Shown here: piece after piece, positions 12,449 through 23,282 of the stretch
Position numbering within the stretch: position 1 is the stretch's first letter
How the letters are laid out: each line of letters starts with the position of its first letter
Notes under the pieces: model-generated
Seen by the model: only the letters and a program-made list of their open reading frames with translations
Database searches by the model: none
Told to the model about the DNA's origin: nothing
Program-made: the position numbers and the translations under genes
Assembly (NCBI GenBank): GCA_029851415.1
Contig: CM056742.1
Coordinates: 83,814,748 to 83,878,747, forward strand
Length of the DNA: 64,000 nt
Reading direction: 5' to 3'
From: Eretmocerus hayati
Lineage: Eukaryota; Arthropoda; Insecta; Hymenoptera; Aphelinidae

Positions 12449-12827
12449 TCCTGACTAGAAGATCAAGAACAAGTTCAAAAAAAAAAAAAAGAGGAGAGGT
12501 ACTGATTGTGGGTTCAGAGTCCCACCAGGATTCAGAAAAGTCCTGTATTACCAAAGATCTTGGGTCAATACAAAGATTGATCTAAGGAATGTTTATTCTT
12601 TTTTATTGGTTATAGCCGTAGACTATTGGTTTTCTTTCTAGAAAATTTCAGTCCATGATAGAATGGACCAGACCAGTATTTCAAGTAAAGTTAGAATCAC
12701 AAATTTTTCGGGTTTTTCTACATGGTTCGTTGATCTGCCGCGTGATTCCCCCCTTTCCTTTTTGAAAGAAATTATTTCCATTAACGTTCTTGAAAGAACT
12801 CCAAATTCCAATAATTTGGGGGAACTA
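12449..12827 (+). pseudogene. Decayed integrase remnant up to the 3' LTR
   Basis: A run of 14 A (about 12478-12491) and scattered in-frame stops break the sequence. A short translation near 12605 (LLVIAVDYW) recalls the first catalytic Asp segment of a Gypsy integrase. The purine run TTTGGGGGAA at 12816-12824 lies just left of the 3' LTR and is a plausible polypurine tract. Confidence 0.35.
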
Positions 12828-15066
12828 TGTAAGGTACGGAATCCCGCTGTAAATTTTAAACTTTAGTTATATAGATATATAACAGTCGCTCTCCAGAGCT
12901 TTTATGCAGATCAACCATGTAAGTAGAATCAATCATCATCTATCATTTCATAAAAACAATAACTTCACGTATCATTATTGTGTGAACTAACCCTTAGCTT
13001 GAACTGCTGCTTTTTATTGCATTTTTGATATTTTATTTGCTTATCGCACGCATGGGTTTTCGTTGTAACATATATATAGATCTATGTATGTATAGCAAAA
13101 GCTGTAGAGTAGGATATTTCCCCCGTTCGAGTCATTTTCACAGACAATCATATACTTGCACGCAAGCACACACTTTTATAGTTTTTCAAGTCACCGATAT
13201 TTCAATACATATCGGACATGTGTGTGTCGCGTAATATACAGGCCGCTAAAGTTCGAGCCGCCTAATATATGGGTCAAGTGGGGATGCTCGTCGAACGGCT
13301 GAGGTATCGCAGCAGCGAGGACCCGGTGCGACAAGCACTTCTCGTTCTAACGTCCAAAAAGGAAGCAACAAGATCTCCAGGGCTCCCGCAAGGCTTGCTA
13401 CTCACTGCCGCAGAAGCTACCACCTGGACTCTTGGAAAATCGACCACGCCGCATCACTGCTGTAGCCGATCACTAACGTCGCACCAGGTCCTCGCCAATT
13501 CGAGCACCACCACTTGATCATTTTGGAATTGATCAAATCAAATTCTGCGACGTAAGTAAAGTGAAAAAGTGAAAATCTTGAATATCATGATTGCACACTT
13601 TACCTCTGGATTTCCGTGGTGAATAGATATTTAAGATCATCCTGGATATACACGTCCCAATACTTGGGTGTGATATCTAGGGACAATAAATTCATCCGCG
13701 TCGCGAGGGTGGGATAATACCAGTCCACCCACCAACAGTTTCACGAGCCAGGCTCGAAATTCCGTGAAAAATCGACGATTGATCGATTTATTCTTATTTT
13801 AGATTTTCAAGTGAAAATTAACGGAATTTTGAGCCAGTTCTTCGAGGAGAGAACACTGCGCAGGCAACCGGCAACGCTACCAAGAGACTTGGTATTCGTA
13901 CCGTGTTAGGGCTTAAAATCAATGGGTTGGATCGTGATTAGAGTCAATTAAAATCATTAGAATCATTTAAAATCAGTAAAAGTTCATATCAGCAGCAAGG
14001 GCTTTTATCTATGTAAAAACAGCCCATAGATAATCTCTTTTCGCTTTGGAATGTTCGCAGAATAATCTGATTCAAATTGCAAGGTACAGAGGCATATTCA
14101 CGTGAAGTGAATTCAGCGGGCCGACAAGGAGATCAGAATTAAGAAAATTAGCTCCTTCTGAGCATATCCTATGTACCCCGTTTCACGCGGTGGGATTGGA
14201 GATGTTTAGAAGCATTTGATATCAAATATGCAAAATTTTCCAAGTATAATAATTTAATTTTGGACAATATACGGCTATGCTATTTTATCTATATTCCTAG
14301 TCAATTATCATTTTAACTATGAACCCTATATCCCCATGAATATCTGAATATAACAGTATTTCAACCATAAAAATCTTCAATCTTCAATTTTCAATGAAAA
14401 TTATTTGAGAATTTATTTTCGGGTATATAAGTGCACAGACACTTAGATATACCATTTTTCTATCAGAAATTACTCATAAGAAAAATCTACTACCACACAG
14501 GTCAACAAGTAGGAGCGTTGACCTATTCAAAATTTTCAGATCCAAAATATCATTTTTTGACCATAATTTGTTTATAACTTCGTGTAAACAAGTGTTTTCA
14601 CCAAATAAATCATCAGGTCACCTAGCTATGACAATTACGAACAATTTAAGCTTTGGAACACGCAAATCGATCAAGATTTGACGATACAGTAACGAATCAA
14701 GCTATTGATTCGTAAAAACCTGATAACACGTAGAATTTCAGCTTTTGTTGCATGTAATAATTTTCACAAGCTTGGATCTTTCTTTTTTGCACTTTTTATT
14801 GCTTTGGTGTGGTAGCTAGAATAATCTGGCAAGCATTTGCCAGTGGTACAGCAATCCCCGGTTACAACATTTCATTTTATTGGAGAGAAAAGCAGTTTGA
14901 TTCGAGACGTTGCAGACAAGAAAGTAAGTAAATCGCCGAAGGTTCCACCGGACCGGTGTCTCGTCGTTGATAAAATTAAATAGATATGCAAAGTAAGATG
15001 CATATCGTTTGACGTACGAATCTTTAGTAAATTTCTCATCCTAAATTTAAAGATCCGATACTTACA
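12828..15066 (+). repeat. 3' LTR of the 7136-15066 element
   Basis: Starts TGTAAGG, ends CTTACA, followed by ATAC (15067-15070). Same length as the 5' copy; the two differ by scattered single-base changes only. Confidence 0.92.
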
Positions 15067-15172
15067 ATACTCTCGTCCAGTGTTAATTTCAAAATTCTAT
15101 TTTAATCTTATAACACTCCTTCGTGAACGATAATACTCGTTCAAAAACTCCCAAAACCTAGAGAATCCATGA

Positions 15173-15351
15173 TTAATTCTTTGAGTCACGTCCTTCTATG
15201 TTATAGAAATCTTTGCTCACGGCGTGATGATAGAAGTCGAATTGATTTGTATCGCAGCGTTGGATATCAATATTACTTCCCGTACTCTTGTATCTTCGAA
15301 TTGCCGAATCAAATATGGCTCCATTCCTAAGTACGAGCGCATAATTCAAAA
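15173..15351 (-). other. Minus-strand exon-like ORF, unknown
   Basis: The frame reads about 60 codons to a TAA at 15173-15175 and begins after a possible acceptor (AAAATTCAG) at about 15352. The product looks protein-like (NYALVLRNGAIFD, QFDFYHHAVSKDF) but I do not recognise it. A GTGAGC inside the frame could serve as a donor, giving a shorter exon. It is on the same strand as the small-exon gene and the MULE transposase and begins only about 100 bp beyond the end of the Gypsy insertion. It could be part of an interrupted gene. Confidence 0.3.
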
Positions 15352-15371
15352 AGAGATGCTGAATTTTCACA

Positions 15372-15836
15372 GACGATACAGTGTATCAATGTCCCTGCCA
15401 GGTCGTTACATACTGTTGTAGTGGAATGCTCTACGAGTACCGGGGTGATGCAGGTTAAATTCGAGCAGGAAAATTAAGAAAATGCAAAACACCGAGTTTG
15501 GCAGAAAGTCGATGTCACTTCTGTCTTTGTCATGGATAAACTTGTAACCAATCTCTGGTGTACAGTTGCTCCAAATTATTTGCTTTCATCCTATACTTCT
15601 CGATCGCGTGTAACATTTAACATATGCAAAAAATAATATACTGAATGGTACAACTGAACGACCGGTGATATCTTAATATTGTAGTCAAACCTCTTCGCCA
15701 GTAATATTCACTCTATAATATTAGATTCGCAAGATTTTGACACAATGCCTGTATAACATAGAGCTCTACGTACTTTCTTGATGGAAATCTTCTCCAGCTA
15801 TGTTCTCAGCAGTTGTTGATCTTCGTCTCCTTGCCG
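15372..15836. other. Non-coding stretch
   Basis: AT-rich sequence with no supported frame, repeat or structure. Confidence 0.3.
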
Positions 15837-16046
15837 CTATTCAAACATATCAAAGAAATCTTCGATTTCCCCATCAAAACGAGAAACATCATCCAAGAAA
15901 TTCTTGTTGCCATCGTCAGAACACTTGGTGTCCATAAGCCTGTCCCATGCAGCTTGTAGTTCACCCTCGGCTCTTACATCGCTCGATCGGCGTTCCTTCT
16001 TTGGTGGGTTCTCGACGTCCATCATCTTGCTGATCGAATATGACAC
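15837..16046 (-). other. Minus-strand ORF with acidic tail, unknown
   Basis: The frame can start at an ATG pair (16025-16020) and ends with TAG at 15837-15839, giving about 62 residues. The N-terminal part is basic (PPKKERRSS) and the C-terminal part strongly acidic and aromatic (DVSRFDGEIEDFFDMFE), a composition seen in C-terminal acidic tails. The bases upstream (ttcgatcag) could be a splice acceptor, making this a terminal exon. No family is recognised. Confidence 0.35.
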
Positions 16047-17227
16047 TAATTCATCTTAAGAGGGGAGAATCAAAGAATTGTAAGTGAATATTATTCTCCA
16101 ATAGATCTATCCTTTCTCATCGAAGATCTGAGTTTCTCAGGGTGTCCAAGTTGTCTGTCAATATATTATATCTGACCATTGCGGTGTCTGCAAAAATTCT
16201 TCATTTCAATTTCGGATTTGTCGAGTCCTTAGTATGTCTCATGCTAATAAATGAAGGAAGACTCGTGCTCATTGCAGATGATTACAGAAAAATAACATAA
16301 AATATCGGATACGGTTAGTTCTAACTAGTTAGCTACCACTGGTATCCTGATCAGGCCATTAGAGAATATTATTCTCTATCTAAAATGGATGCAACTCTGC
16401 AAGGATTCACAGGAGCAAGACTGAGGATGGGATGAATACATTTAATGTGTCCAGGAGAGTCGAATTGAGGTGACCTAGGATGTATGAATTTTTGCAGGCT
16501 TCAGAACAACGTCCTATGAAGCCATGCTTGTTGAAATTCATACACGGAGAATAAAACAGTTCCATCACATAAGCATCTTCCCCTTTCGTTTACCGAATAA
16601 AGGGTAGTAAAAGCCAACTTTCTCCAATGGTAATCTTCAAATTTTTATTCTGGAGGCAATTTTCACTCAATCCACTCGATTTTCTTTGAATGATAGATCT
16701 GAAGTCGCAGCAAGGCTTCTTGGAAGAACTTTTTAGATTCATCCCTTAGATTTCGAGGGAAAAATCGAATGAGTAGAGATTTGGAGTGTTGGTAGAGTGC
16801 ATTGTTATTAATCAAATTTATCAATCAAATTGTGATCTTCTTATGTTGATTCTGGAGGCAATATTCACTCAATTCACTCGACTTCTTTATCATGGAAATA
16901 ATTATATTTCCGTTTTATTCTTATGATAGATTGGAAGTCGTAGGAGGGCATCTTGAGAGCACTTTTCTGCTACTTCTCAGAGATTTCGTGGAAAGAATTC
17001 AATGAGTAGAGATCTCAAGTGTCAGTAGAAGTTGACTTTGACATGCCCTTAACACACTGGGGAAATTTTTTGTACATTAGTTCGGAAAAACTTGATTAAT
17101 GATGTTTTTTCCATGTAGAGGCAACCCCCGCTATTTGCAGCTCATGCGTATGAAGAAAATGCCGCGAACACTAACAAGGGGAGTCCGGAGTCTCCGGGTC
17201 CTGAAATCTCACCAAAATTTTTTTGCC
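16047..17227. repeat. Non-coding stretch with a 200-bp direct repeat
   Basis: Two related segments begin at 16648 and 16850 with TTCTGGAGGCAAT followed by 'ttcactcaa', and both end with 'aatgagtagagat' plus 'agtgt...gtagag' (about 16795 and 17030). They are diverged tandem copies of roughly 200 bp. The rest shows nothing recognisable. A short CCCCCGCTATTTGCAG near 17127 resembles the type of TIR used by pogo/Tigger-like elements, but no partner end is visible. Confidence 0.5.
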
Positions 17228-17452
17228 GTTTCGTGCCACCTGGAATATGAAAAATCCAAAGCAACTCTGTCAAATGGGCCACCCGTTCAGAGCTACAGCC
17301 CGTGACATTAGCATTGCCCATGTAGGCCCATATTAAGGAGTGATATATATATGGATATACTAGCAAGGTTGACATCTTTGGCTGTAGCTCAAAACAGAAG
17401 GCCCATTTGGCAGAGTTGCTTTAGATTCTCCATATTCTAGGTGGTTCGAAAC
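17228..17452. repeat. Foldback element with 73-bp inverted arms
   Basis: 17228-17300 and 17380-17452 are reverse complements with about a dozen mismatches or short gaps (shared blocks include 'gcaactctg.caaatgggcc' and 'gagctacagcc'). They surround a loop of about 80 bp. It has no coding capacity and abuts the truncated LTR that starts at 17470, so it may be a MITE inserted at, or responsible for, that truncation. Confidence 0.65.
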
Positions 17453-17469
17453 TGTGAGAAAATCTTTCA

Positions 17470-17660
17470 CCACCAAGTGCGATGTCGCGTCGCGGACCCA
17501 TCGTCACGGACGACGGGCCTCGCCGCGGCAGACCGCTCTGACCAACCGAATAATTCACACACTCTCTCTCACTTCTTAATTATATCAAACTTATATTAAA
17601 GTCACGCCTTAACTGAAACTCGTGTTCTATCTGGAGACTTGAACCCCTCACGACGTTACA
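17470..17660 (+). repeat. 5' LTR fragment (3' part only)
   Basis: Matches 22390-22576 with few changes, for example 'gatgtcgcgtcgcggacccatc' and 'tggagacttgaacccctca'. It ends GTTACA and is preceded not by more LTR but by the foldback element. Confidence 0.75.
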
Positions 17661-17669
17661 TCCCTCTTT

Positions 17670-17680
17670 TGGTGCTAGGT
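17670..17680 (+). other. Candidate primer-binding site
   Basis: TGGTGCTAGGT lies 9 bases after the LTR end. The same core, TGGTGCTAGGT, lies one base after the LTR end of the independent Gypsy element at 58904. Shared use supports a genuine tRNA primer site, though I cannot name the tRNA with confidence. Confidence 0.5.
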
Positions 17681-17848
17681 GGGGTAGTTTCCCGCGAGTT
17701 AAAATTTTTTTTTCTGAAATAGTACATTACGCGACAAGGGCCGAAAGTGATCCATCGCGGCCCGGGTAGGTTGCCGCACGAGCCGGTAGGCGAGGGCGGC
17801 ATACCCGCGGCCGCGATGGGTTATTTTTGGCCCGAGGTGCGTACACTG

Positions 17849-18083
17849 TTTTTCGGTGACACTTGTATCGAAATTCTATGCTTTCCGACACGATGTCGGG
17901 GCAAAATGCCGCTCCGCCGTACAGGTTAGAAAACGTCGGAGCATGCAATGTAGTGGCCCGAGGGCGCAGCCCGAGGGCTACTGCGCATGCTCACTCGTTT
18001 TCTAGCCTGGGCGGCATTGCGGCATTTTCTGCCCCGGGATCGGGGCGAAAACCATAGGCTTTCGATGCCAGTGTGCCGAAAAA
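17849..18083. repeat. Foldback/palindromic element, arms of about 112 bp
   Basis: Left arm 17849-17960 pairs with 18083-17968. Matching blocks include TTTTTCGG at the tips, 'ggttagaaaacg'/'cgttttctagcc' and 'agcatgc'/'gcatgct'. The centre reads GCCCGAGGGC-GCA-GCCCGAGGGC. The element is CpG-rich and contains TGCGCATGC, a consensus-like NRF1 site, at about 17981-17989. It has no coding frame; a MITE or a CpG-rich bidirectional regulatory element are both possible. Confidence 0.6.
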
Positions 18084-18912
18084 GTAAGAAAAGTTTTCTT
18101 GTGAAAAATTTTTCGGATTCTGCTGAATTTTCGCGAGAGTGTCGTGGAAATAAGAAGTGACGAAGAGATAACAGGAGTTGAGGAAATCAGAATCCAGCCG
18201 AGCAAAATCCACCGAAAACGAAGAAAAATGGAACAACAGCGAGTGCCCAGCCCGACCCACCCGTCGATCACCATCGCACGAGCTGCATTTCCGCATCCAG
18301 CCGACCCGCAATGAGTCATCTGGAGTACCATCAGTGCCCGAAGATGGCTAAACTGGCCGTCTTCGTTGACCCCGACCAACACGTGATGGACTTGGAAAAT
18401 TCGAGGACGACCAGCCACGTCATGGAAACTCTTCGCAGCAAGCAGAACCAGCATTAGAACGAGTAAAGTACTGATACCAGTTTATAAGCATGATCTCTGC
18501 CAAATATGAATTTTTGAATCAGCCATGATTTTTCTTGCTTATATTGCCGTAGTGGAATTTTTTACGAAATAGCCGGTAGAGCCAGTGATTGCAGAAAATA
18601 AATAGTCTTGTTGAGCTGAACCATTTGATTGGGAAAATTTGTTTAGTAGCAAATATGCGACTCGATTGCAGTCGCTGATTTGATAAAACTAGCGTGTCCG
18701 ATTGAATGTTAGAAAAGACGACTGAATTTATTGTGTATGACTTCGAGTCACTAATAATGGCACAGGACCGATGAGATGACTCCGCTGTGACCAAATGATT
18801 ATGTTATTATGAGTAGTCGTCGAATGATTTTACAAAATCTGAGGCACGTCTAATTGATTTTATTGTCGAGATGATTGCGAGTTAAGATGCAATCTCATTT
18901 CCCAATCAAAAG
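18084..18912. other. Region upstream of gag; small ORF at 18311-18457
   Basis: Just right of the foldback there is a GC-richer stretch. In it an ATG at 18311 opens 48 codons to TAG at 18455-18457. A second ATG at about 18228 opens about 28 codons. Neither product is recognisable. 18458-18912 is AT-rich and without a frame; a stop at 18883-18885 marks the 5' limit of the gag frame. Confidence 0.3.
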
Positions 18913-20013
18913 GTGTTAGCTGAGTACCTCGAAACAAGATTTCGAGACCCAATATTTGGGAACATGGAGGAATACTGTGATTCATACTGCAATCGCCTCA
19001 TAGAATTTGACGGCTCACTAGACCAAATTGGGTTATTTTATTCTAATGTCCGGCAAGTTGCTAAAGACTGTGAATGGAAGAATCATCAAATTATACTACG
19101 AGCGATTTCTGATAATCTAAGAGGCAGAGCAAGAGATATTTTCAAACCGCTTATGGTACAGTACTCAACGGTACCTGCATTTTTAATGGATATTAGCATT
19201 CAAATTGAAGAGCTGCCTGCGTTAAACGAGAGTTTGAGTAAAATTAAACATTTGCACAGACAACCAAGAGAAACGCTCCTTGATTTTGAGAAAAAATTAG
19301 ACAATCTATACAAACTGGCTCGTTATGTACCCGTTATTGAAAGGTTCCGAGATCTCGCCGAAGAAGAGTATTTTAATATCGGCCTAGAACAAATTGTAGT
19401 GGAAAAATACTTGAGTAATATGAGACCTTACTCAGCATGGATAATCCAAGTGAATTGCCCAAAAAACTGGCAAGATGCGAGAATTTTAGCTAGAAAGCTC
19501 GTGAACATCGAGTTCTCTGTGATCTATGATTGTCCGGAACCAGAGATTTTGCAAAGCAACAACATAAGAGAACATTCGCCAGAAAGTGATAAAATTCAAT
19601 CAAATTCACAGCCACATGATGTTATCATAAGAAGTTGTCAAGATCCTCATTCAGTCCACCATAATGGTGGAAATTCTAATCAAAATCCGCCAACTTTCTC
19701 AAAATACGACACAAAAACAGCTATTTATAACGTTGGACAATTACCAAAAACTTCACAAAAAACTGAAACTGCTGCGAGTACAAATGCTGAAGCTGCACCA
19801 AAAAATATTCAAGAAGCTTGCATTTCAATTGAAAATACTGAGTTTGACGAAGTACAGGAATTAATCGTAGAAGAACCATATAGCCAGCAGTGTCAAATCA
19901 TTTTTGAAAGTTTGAAAGAAATTGCTATGCAATGTCAGGTTCCGAAAATTGTAGAGGCAATGATTTTCGAAGGAAAAAAATGGTATGAAAATTGTTATAT
20001 GGTGTGCGAATGA
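18913..20013 (+). CDS. gag: Gag-like protein of a Gypsy-type element
   Basis: A 366-codon open frame starting by the GTG rule; the first ATG is at 18964, giving about 349 residues. The first 220 residues are helical, with the spacing of a retrotransposon capsid: a conserved QPRETLLDFEKKL segment (compare the Q-x-x-x-E-x-[LV]-x-x-[FY] of Gag capsids), followed by a region like the C-terminal capsid domain ending near ARKLVNIEF. The last 140 residues are Asn/Gln/Ser-rich then acidic and lack CCHC zinc knuckles. In the cell Gag assembles the particle that packages RNA. It is the only long ORF between two LTR copies and has no internal stop, unlike most neighbours; that could mean recent activity in trans or retention for another role. 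Confidence 0.6.
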   Translation: MLAEYLETRFRDPIFGNMEEYCDSYCNRLIEFDGSLDQIGLFYSNVRQVAKDCEWKNHQIILRAISDNLRGRARDIFKPLMVQYSTVPAFLMDISIQIEELPALNESLSKIKHLHRQPRETLLDFEKKLDNLYKLARYVPVIERFRDLAEEEYFNIGLEQIVVEKYLSNMRPYSAWIIQVNCPKNWQDARILARKLVNIEFSVIYDCPEPEILQSNNIREHSPESDKIQSNSQPHDVIIRSCQDPHSVHHNGGNSNQNPPTFSKYDTKTAIYNVGQLPKTSQKTETAASTNAEAAPKNIQEACISIENTEFDEVQELIVEEPYSQQCQIIFESLKEIAMQCQVPKIVEAMIFEGKKWYENCYMVCE

Positions 20014-22389
20014 AAGGATAGATAGAAATCTCGCAATGCACTCGCCCTTAGCCGCCGTGAAATACTCCGGCCCAGGGACGAGGCATTGGTGAATTTTACG
20101 ATCTACACCAATATTTGTTATGAGAAAAATCATAGAGTTACTATTATTTCGCAAAAATGAATATTGTGTTTGTCGAAAATTATATGCGAGATGTATGTAC
20201 AGTGACTCTCCCTTAGCTGTCGTGAAATACTCCGGCCCAGGGACGAGCCAGTGATGAAAATTGTATATCAGATTTAACGACTAATAGAATGAAACTTGTA
20301 AATCCACATTAGTATGATGAATTACTAAAATCAAATTCAAATCTTCACAGAAAATACACAGTCGGCTTCACAGGTACCCTCACAAACACATACAGGGTCA
20401 CTTTACACCCCACACCTGGCCCAAGGTCAAAAAAACGGCCAAAATTTTAGCAAATTCATTCGAAAAAGTCGAGTCCAGAATGTTGAAAAAGAAAAGTGAA
20501 AAACGCAAAAACTGAGGCATATAGCAGTTGGATATCGTAAATAACCCCTAATAGTGAATTTTCCCATCATTTACTATGTCAAAAGAGGTTTGGAGAGGTG
20601 AAAATCTCAGTTTGTGATATTGAAAATTTTTCGTCAAAAGTACATGGAAAATGCGCATTTTGACCCATCAAACAGCCAGTGCACCACGAAAATCGATCAA
20701 AGGACCTTCATAGACAGTTATTATTATGGCAAATCTATATAGTTGAGTACTCCAATCGTTAAAAACACCATTAGAAGCTTTGAAAATGAGATCACAGGAG
20801 TTTAAAGAGAAAAACGCAGGTATCCGATGCGTAAAACGGTCGTATGCGAAAATTCAAATTTCTCACCTCAGAATCCAAATTTCGTGGTGTAATTATAAAA
20901 GATAGATTGATTGATGTGATAACTTGAAGTAAGACCAACGACAGAAATCCATGTGTGAATAGAGAAACTTTGAGACCACACTTTTATTCCAAACTACATT
21001 CGAAAACTTACCGTCGGCACTAAATATGAGTGCGTACTTTGTTATATATCGAGAAGTTATGATGAGATCAACTTGAAAATTGGTATGAATACTCTTCATA
21101 TTGTATATTAGTAGAATCAAAACCGACCGACTACCCAAAAATTTCCAATTTACCACAGTAGAGTGAAAATCCCTATGAATTACAGTTTTTCGTACGTAAA
21201 AGTGGGTACACAAAAAACGGTCATAACTCGGTCAATTTTGACCCGATGTTAACGTTCAAACGCTTAAATTAAAGGTCTCCCCAAGAGCTATCTGACTATT
21301 TGATTGAAAAATTCAGAAAAACCGAAATTTCGGAAATTATCATAGTTCAAAGTGTATAATTTTAGCGTCCGAAAGAACCATTTGGCACACGAAACGACCA
21401 AATTTTCATGGATTATTCATCACATTACTGTCAATCGTGATTTAGAATTGAAACTTCAAAATCATCAATGATGAAGAAAGTATTTCTTGTGGCTGATGGA
21501 AAATGATCCCACAGCTACAAGCGATAAAATTTTTACGACGGTCCCTGTCAACAGAGACCTTAGGTATATACATGTATACATGTACAGTATACCCATTGTA
21601 TACCAAGAAGGAGAAACAGTAAGAGAGACCGATTGAAATAATCGGCCTCTTCTCAACTTGAAATCGACACGTTCGAATTTGACGAATGTCACTTTTGAGA
21701 AAAATACCAACTATGAACGATTACATTATTTATATTAAACGTTTATTGTATAATTTAGTAATAACATTCAGGGAATTGTTCATTTAAAAATGAAACTTGT
21801 TGGGAAATTTTTTATCGATTAGAGATATAGAATCTCATATGAGTAACAATAGGTTGAGAGAATATTGTTTATAAATAATTTATTGTTAATAATTTTTCTG
21901 AAATTTTTATCGAATATTTTCCATAATTTTGAAAACTTTTGTGAAACATTTCTCATACTTCTAATAATAATAATTGTGAAAAAAATCCCATTTTGTAAAA
22001 TTAGAGATAAGAGAATGAAAGTATTTAGGTCTAAACGATTATACCGAGAGAGAGTTCGCGATATAATATGAAATGTATACGCGACAATCACGAACAACGA
22101 CACTCTCGCTCTACCAAGAATATCACACACACATATACTAACGCGCGTTCGCTTGCGCGAACGCTCAGCAACACATATGATTTTTCAAATCATATGACTC
22201 GAAGGCCGTTCAAGAGGCCACAGCTGATTCATATTGTGATATGGGTCATGCATCGGGGACGATGCGGGTCTTCGGCCAGGCACGCCTGTGACGTGGTGAG
22301 TCTCGAGCCTCTGGCTCGCGCCTCTCCCCGTCACCTGACGATGCACCAGGTGCACCGTCAGCGTTTCTGACGGAGCTTCGCCCGTTTCC
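20014..22389. other. Long non-coding AT-rich stretch between gag and 3' LTR
   Basis: No RT, integrase or other frame is visible. It holds a direct repeat at 20041/20206. Within the likely 3' LTR lie two hairpins: a GCGTTCG..CGAACGC stem near 22146 and CATATGATTT..AAATCATATG near 22175. Several shorter frames are AT-rich and not convincing. Confidence 0.4.
20041..20247 (+). repeat. Direct repeat, 42-bp cores 165 bp apart
   Basis: 20041-20082 and 20206-20247 share 'gtgaaatactccggcccagg' and flanking bases (38 or so of 42 identical). The intervening 120 bp is much more AT-rich. The core is GC-rich and unlike its surroundings. Confidence 0.75.
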
Positions 22390-22576
22390 CCACCAAGTGC
22401 GATGTCGCGTCGCGGACCCATCGTCGCGGACGACGTGCCTCGCCGCGGCAGACCGCTCTGACCAACCGAATAATTCACACACTCTCTCTCACTTCTTAAT
22501 TATCTCTTATATTAAAGTCACGCCTTAACTGAAACTCGTGTTCTATCTGGAGACTTGAACCCCTCACCACGTTACA
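22390..22576 (+). repeat. 3' LTR segment matching 17470-17660
   Basis: Ends GTTACA like the upstream copy and is followed directly by TGGGGAAGG. The LTR probably begins further left (a TGTATACGCG at 22072 is one candidate), but without an intact partner this cannot be shown. Confidence 0.7.
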
Positions 22577-23149
22577 TGGGGAAGGGGGTTACGTGTACAT
22601 GTTGATTCAAGAGTGACACCAAAAAGCCCAATACCATTTTTTGGTGAAGGTTCCATGGAGGAAGTTTTGCAAATCGACTTGATATCGTATGAACACAGAG
22701 TAACAGTGAAGAAAGAATGACGCGATACAACCTCTGTAAGACACTACCAATTGATTGAGACACTCATACACTAGCTTGAAGAAAGATCTCAGCCACTCTT
22801 GTCTATCAAGATCAACAAGCATAGTCACTGTACACCCTCTGACGAGTGGCCATTGAAATTTCTAGGGACTTCGGCTTTTTTCTCCAGAATCCAGCAAATT
22901 CCAAGTTCTCAGTTTTTTCGAAAGGCTCACAACTTATTTGTCACGTATTCTCATTGACAAAGAGGCATCTCTTCTGTGAATATAGCCATGACTAGAGATT
23001 TGATTAAACTCATAATTCTCTTAGGTTGATTCAATATTAGGAAACAGTAATAATACCCGCACCTTGGAGATGGTGAACATTCAGATCGCGGAGTTATTTT
23101 GGTAAGACACATTCGATCAAAGTCAAACGAAAATTCATTTTCCATTCGC
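22577..23149. other. Stretch downstream of the MULE exons, no firm gene
   Basis: On the minus strand two overlapping frames (22828-22607 and 22763-22572) give hydrophobic, protein-like translations, but neither shows a motif I can name. They could be decayed 3' exons of the transposase gene to their right. Confidence 0.25.
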
Positions 23150-23278
23150 TAAGTTATTTTGAGAATCTAGATTTCAACCGCGAGTAAGCGAGTCACCGCG
23201 GATACCGGGGAACACCGCATTTTTTAATCCGCAGATAAGCGAATACCGGGACCGCGAATAGTGGGGATTGTCTGTATA
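23150..23278 (-). mobile_element. Fragment of a small DNA transposon (pogo/Tigger-like end)
   Basis: Read on the minus strand, the sequence after a TA begins CAGACAATCCCCACTATTCG and continues with alternating 'ccgcg' and 'ccggtat' blocks to about 23150. 'Cag..cccc.ctat..gcgg' ends next to TA are typical of Tigger/pogo-type elements and their MITEs. Only one end is visible. It sits directly beside the donor of the MULE exon at 23283. Confidence 0.35.
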
Positions 23279-23282
23279 ACAC

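Larger units (their letters stand above)
7136..15066 (+). mobile_element. Ty3/Gypsy-type element with 2.24-kb LTRs, internally deleted
   Basis: Two direct repeats of equal length (2,239 bp) begin TGTAAGG and end in CTCACA or CTTACA (TG..CA). They are flanked by ATAC on both sides (7132-7135 and 15067-15070), a 4-bp target duplication typical of Gypsy integrases. The LTRs differ at only a small number of sites, so insertion was fairly recent relative to coding decay. The internal region is just 3.45 kb and holds a protease-like ORF, a few codons of reverse transcriptase, a connector/integrase remnant and no obvious gag. Such an element could only move with help from a complete relative. It disrupts the region between the small-exon gene and the ORF at 15173. 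Confidence 0.9.
17470..22576 (+). mobile_element. Gag-only LTR element (5' LTR truncated)
   Basis: A roughly 190-bp sequence (17470-17660) recurs in direct orientation at 22390-22576, both ending in GTTACA. Just after the first copy lies TGGTGCTAGGT (17670-17680), the same primer-site motif that follows the 5' LTR at 58902. Between the copies the only long frame is a gag-like ORF at 18913-20013; no protease, RT or integrase is visible. The simplest reading is an LTR element that lost pol, with the outer part of its 5' LTR removed or replaced. The 3' LTR probably starts left of 22390 but its edge is not defined. Confidence 0.55.
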
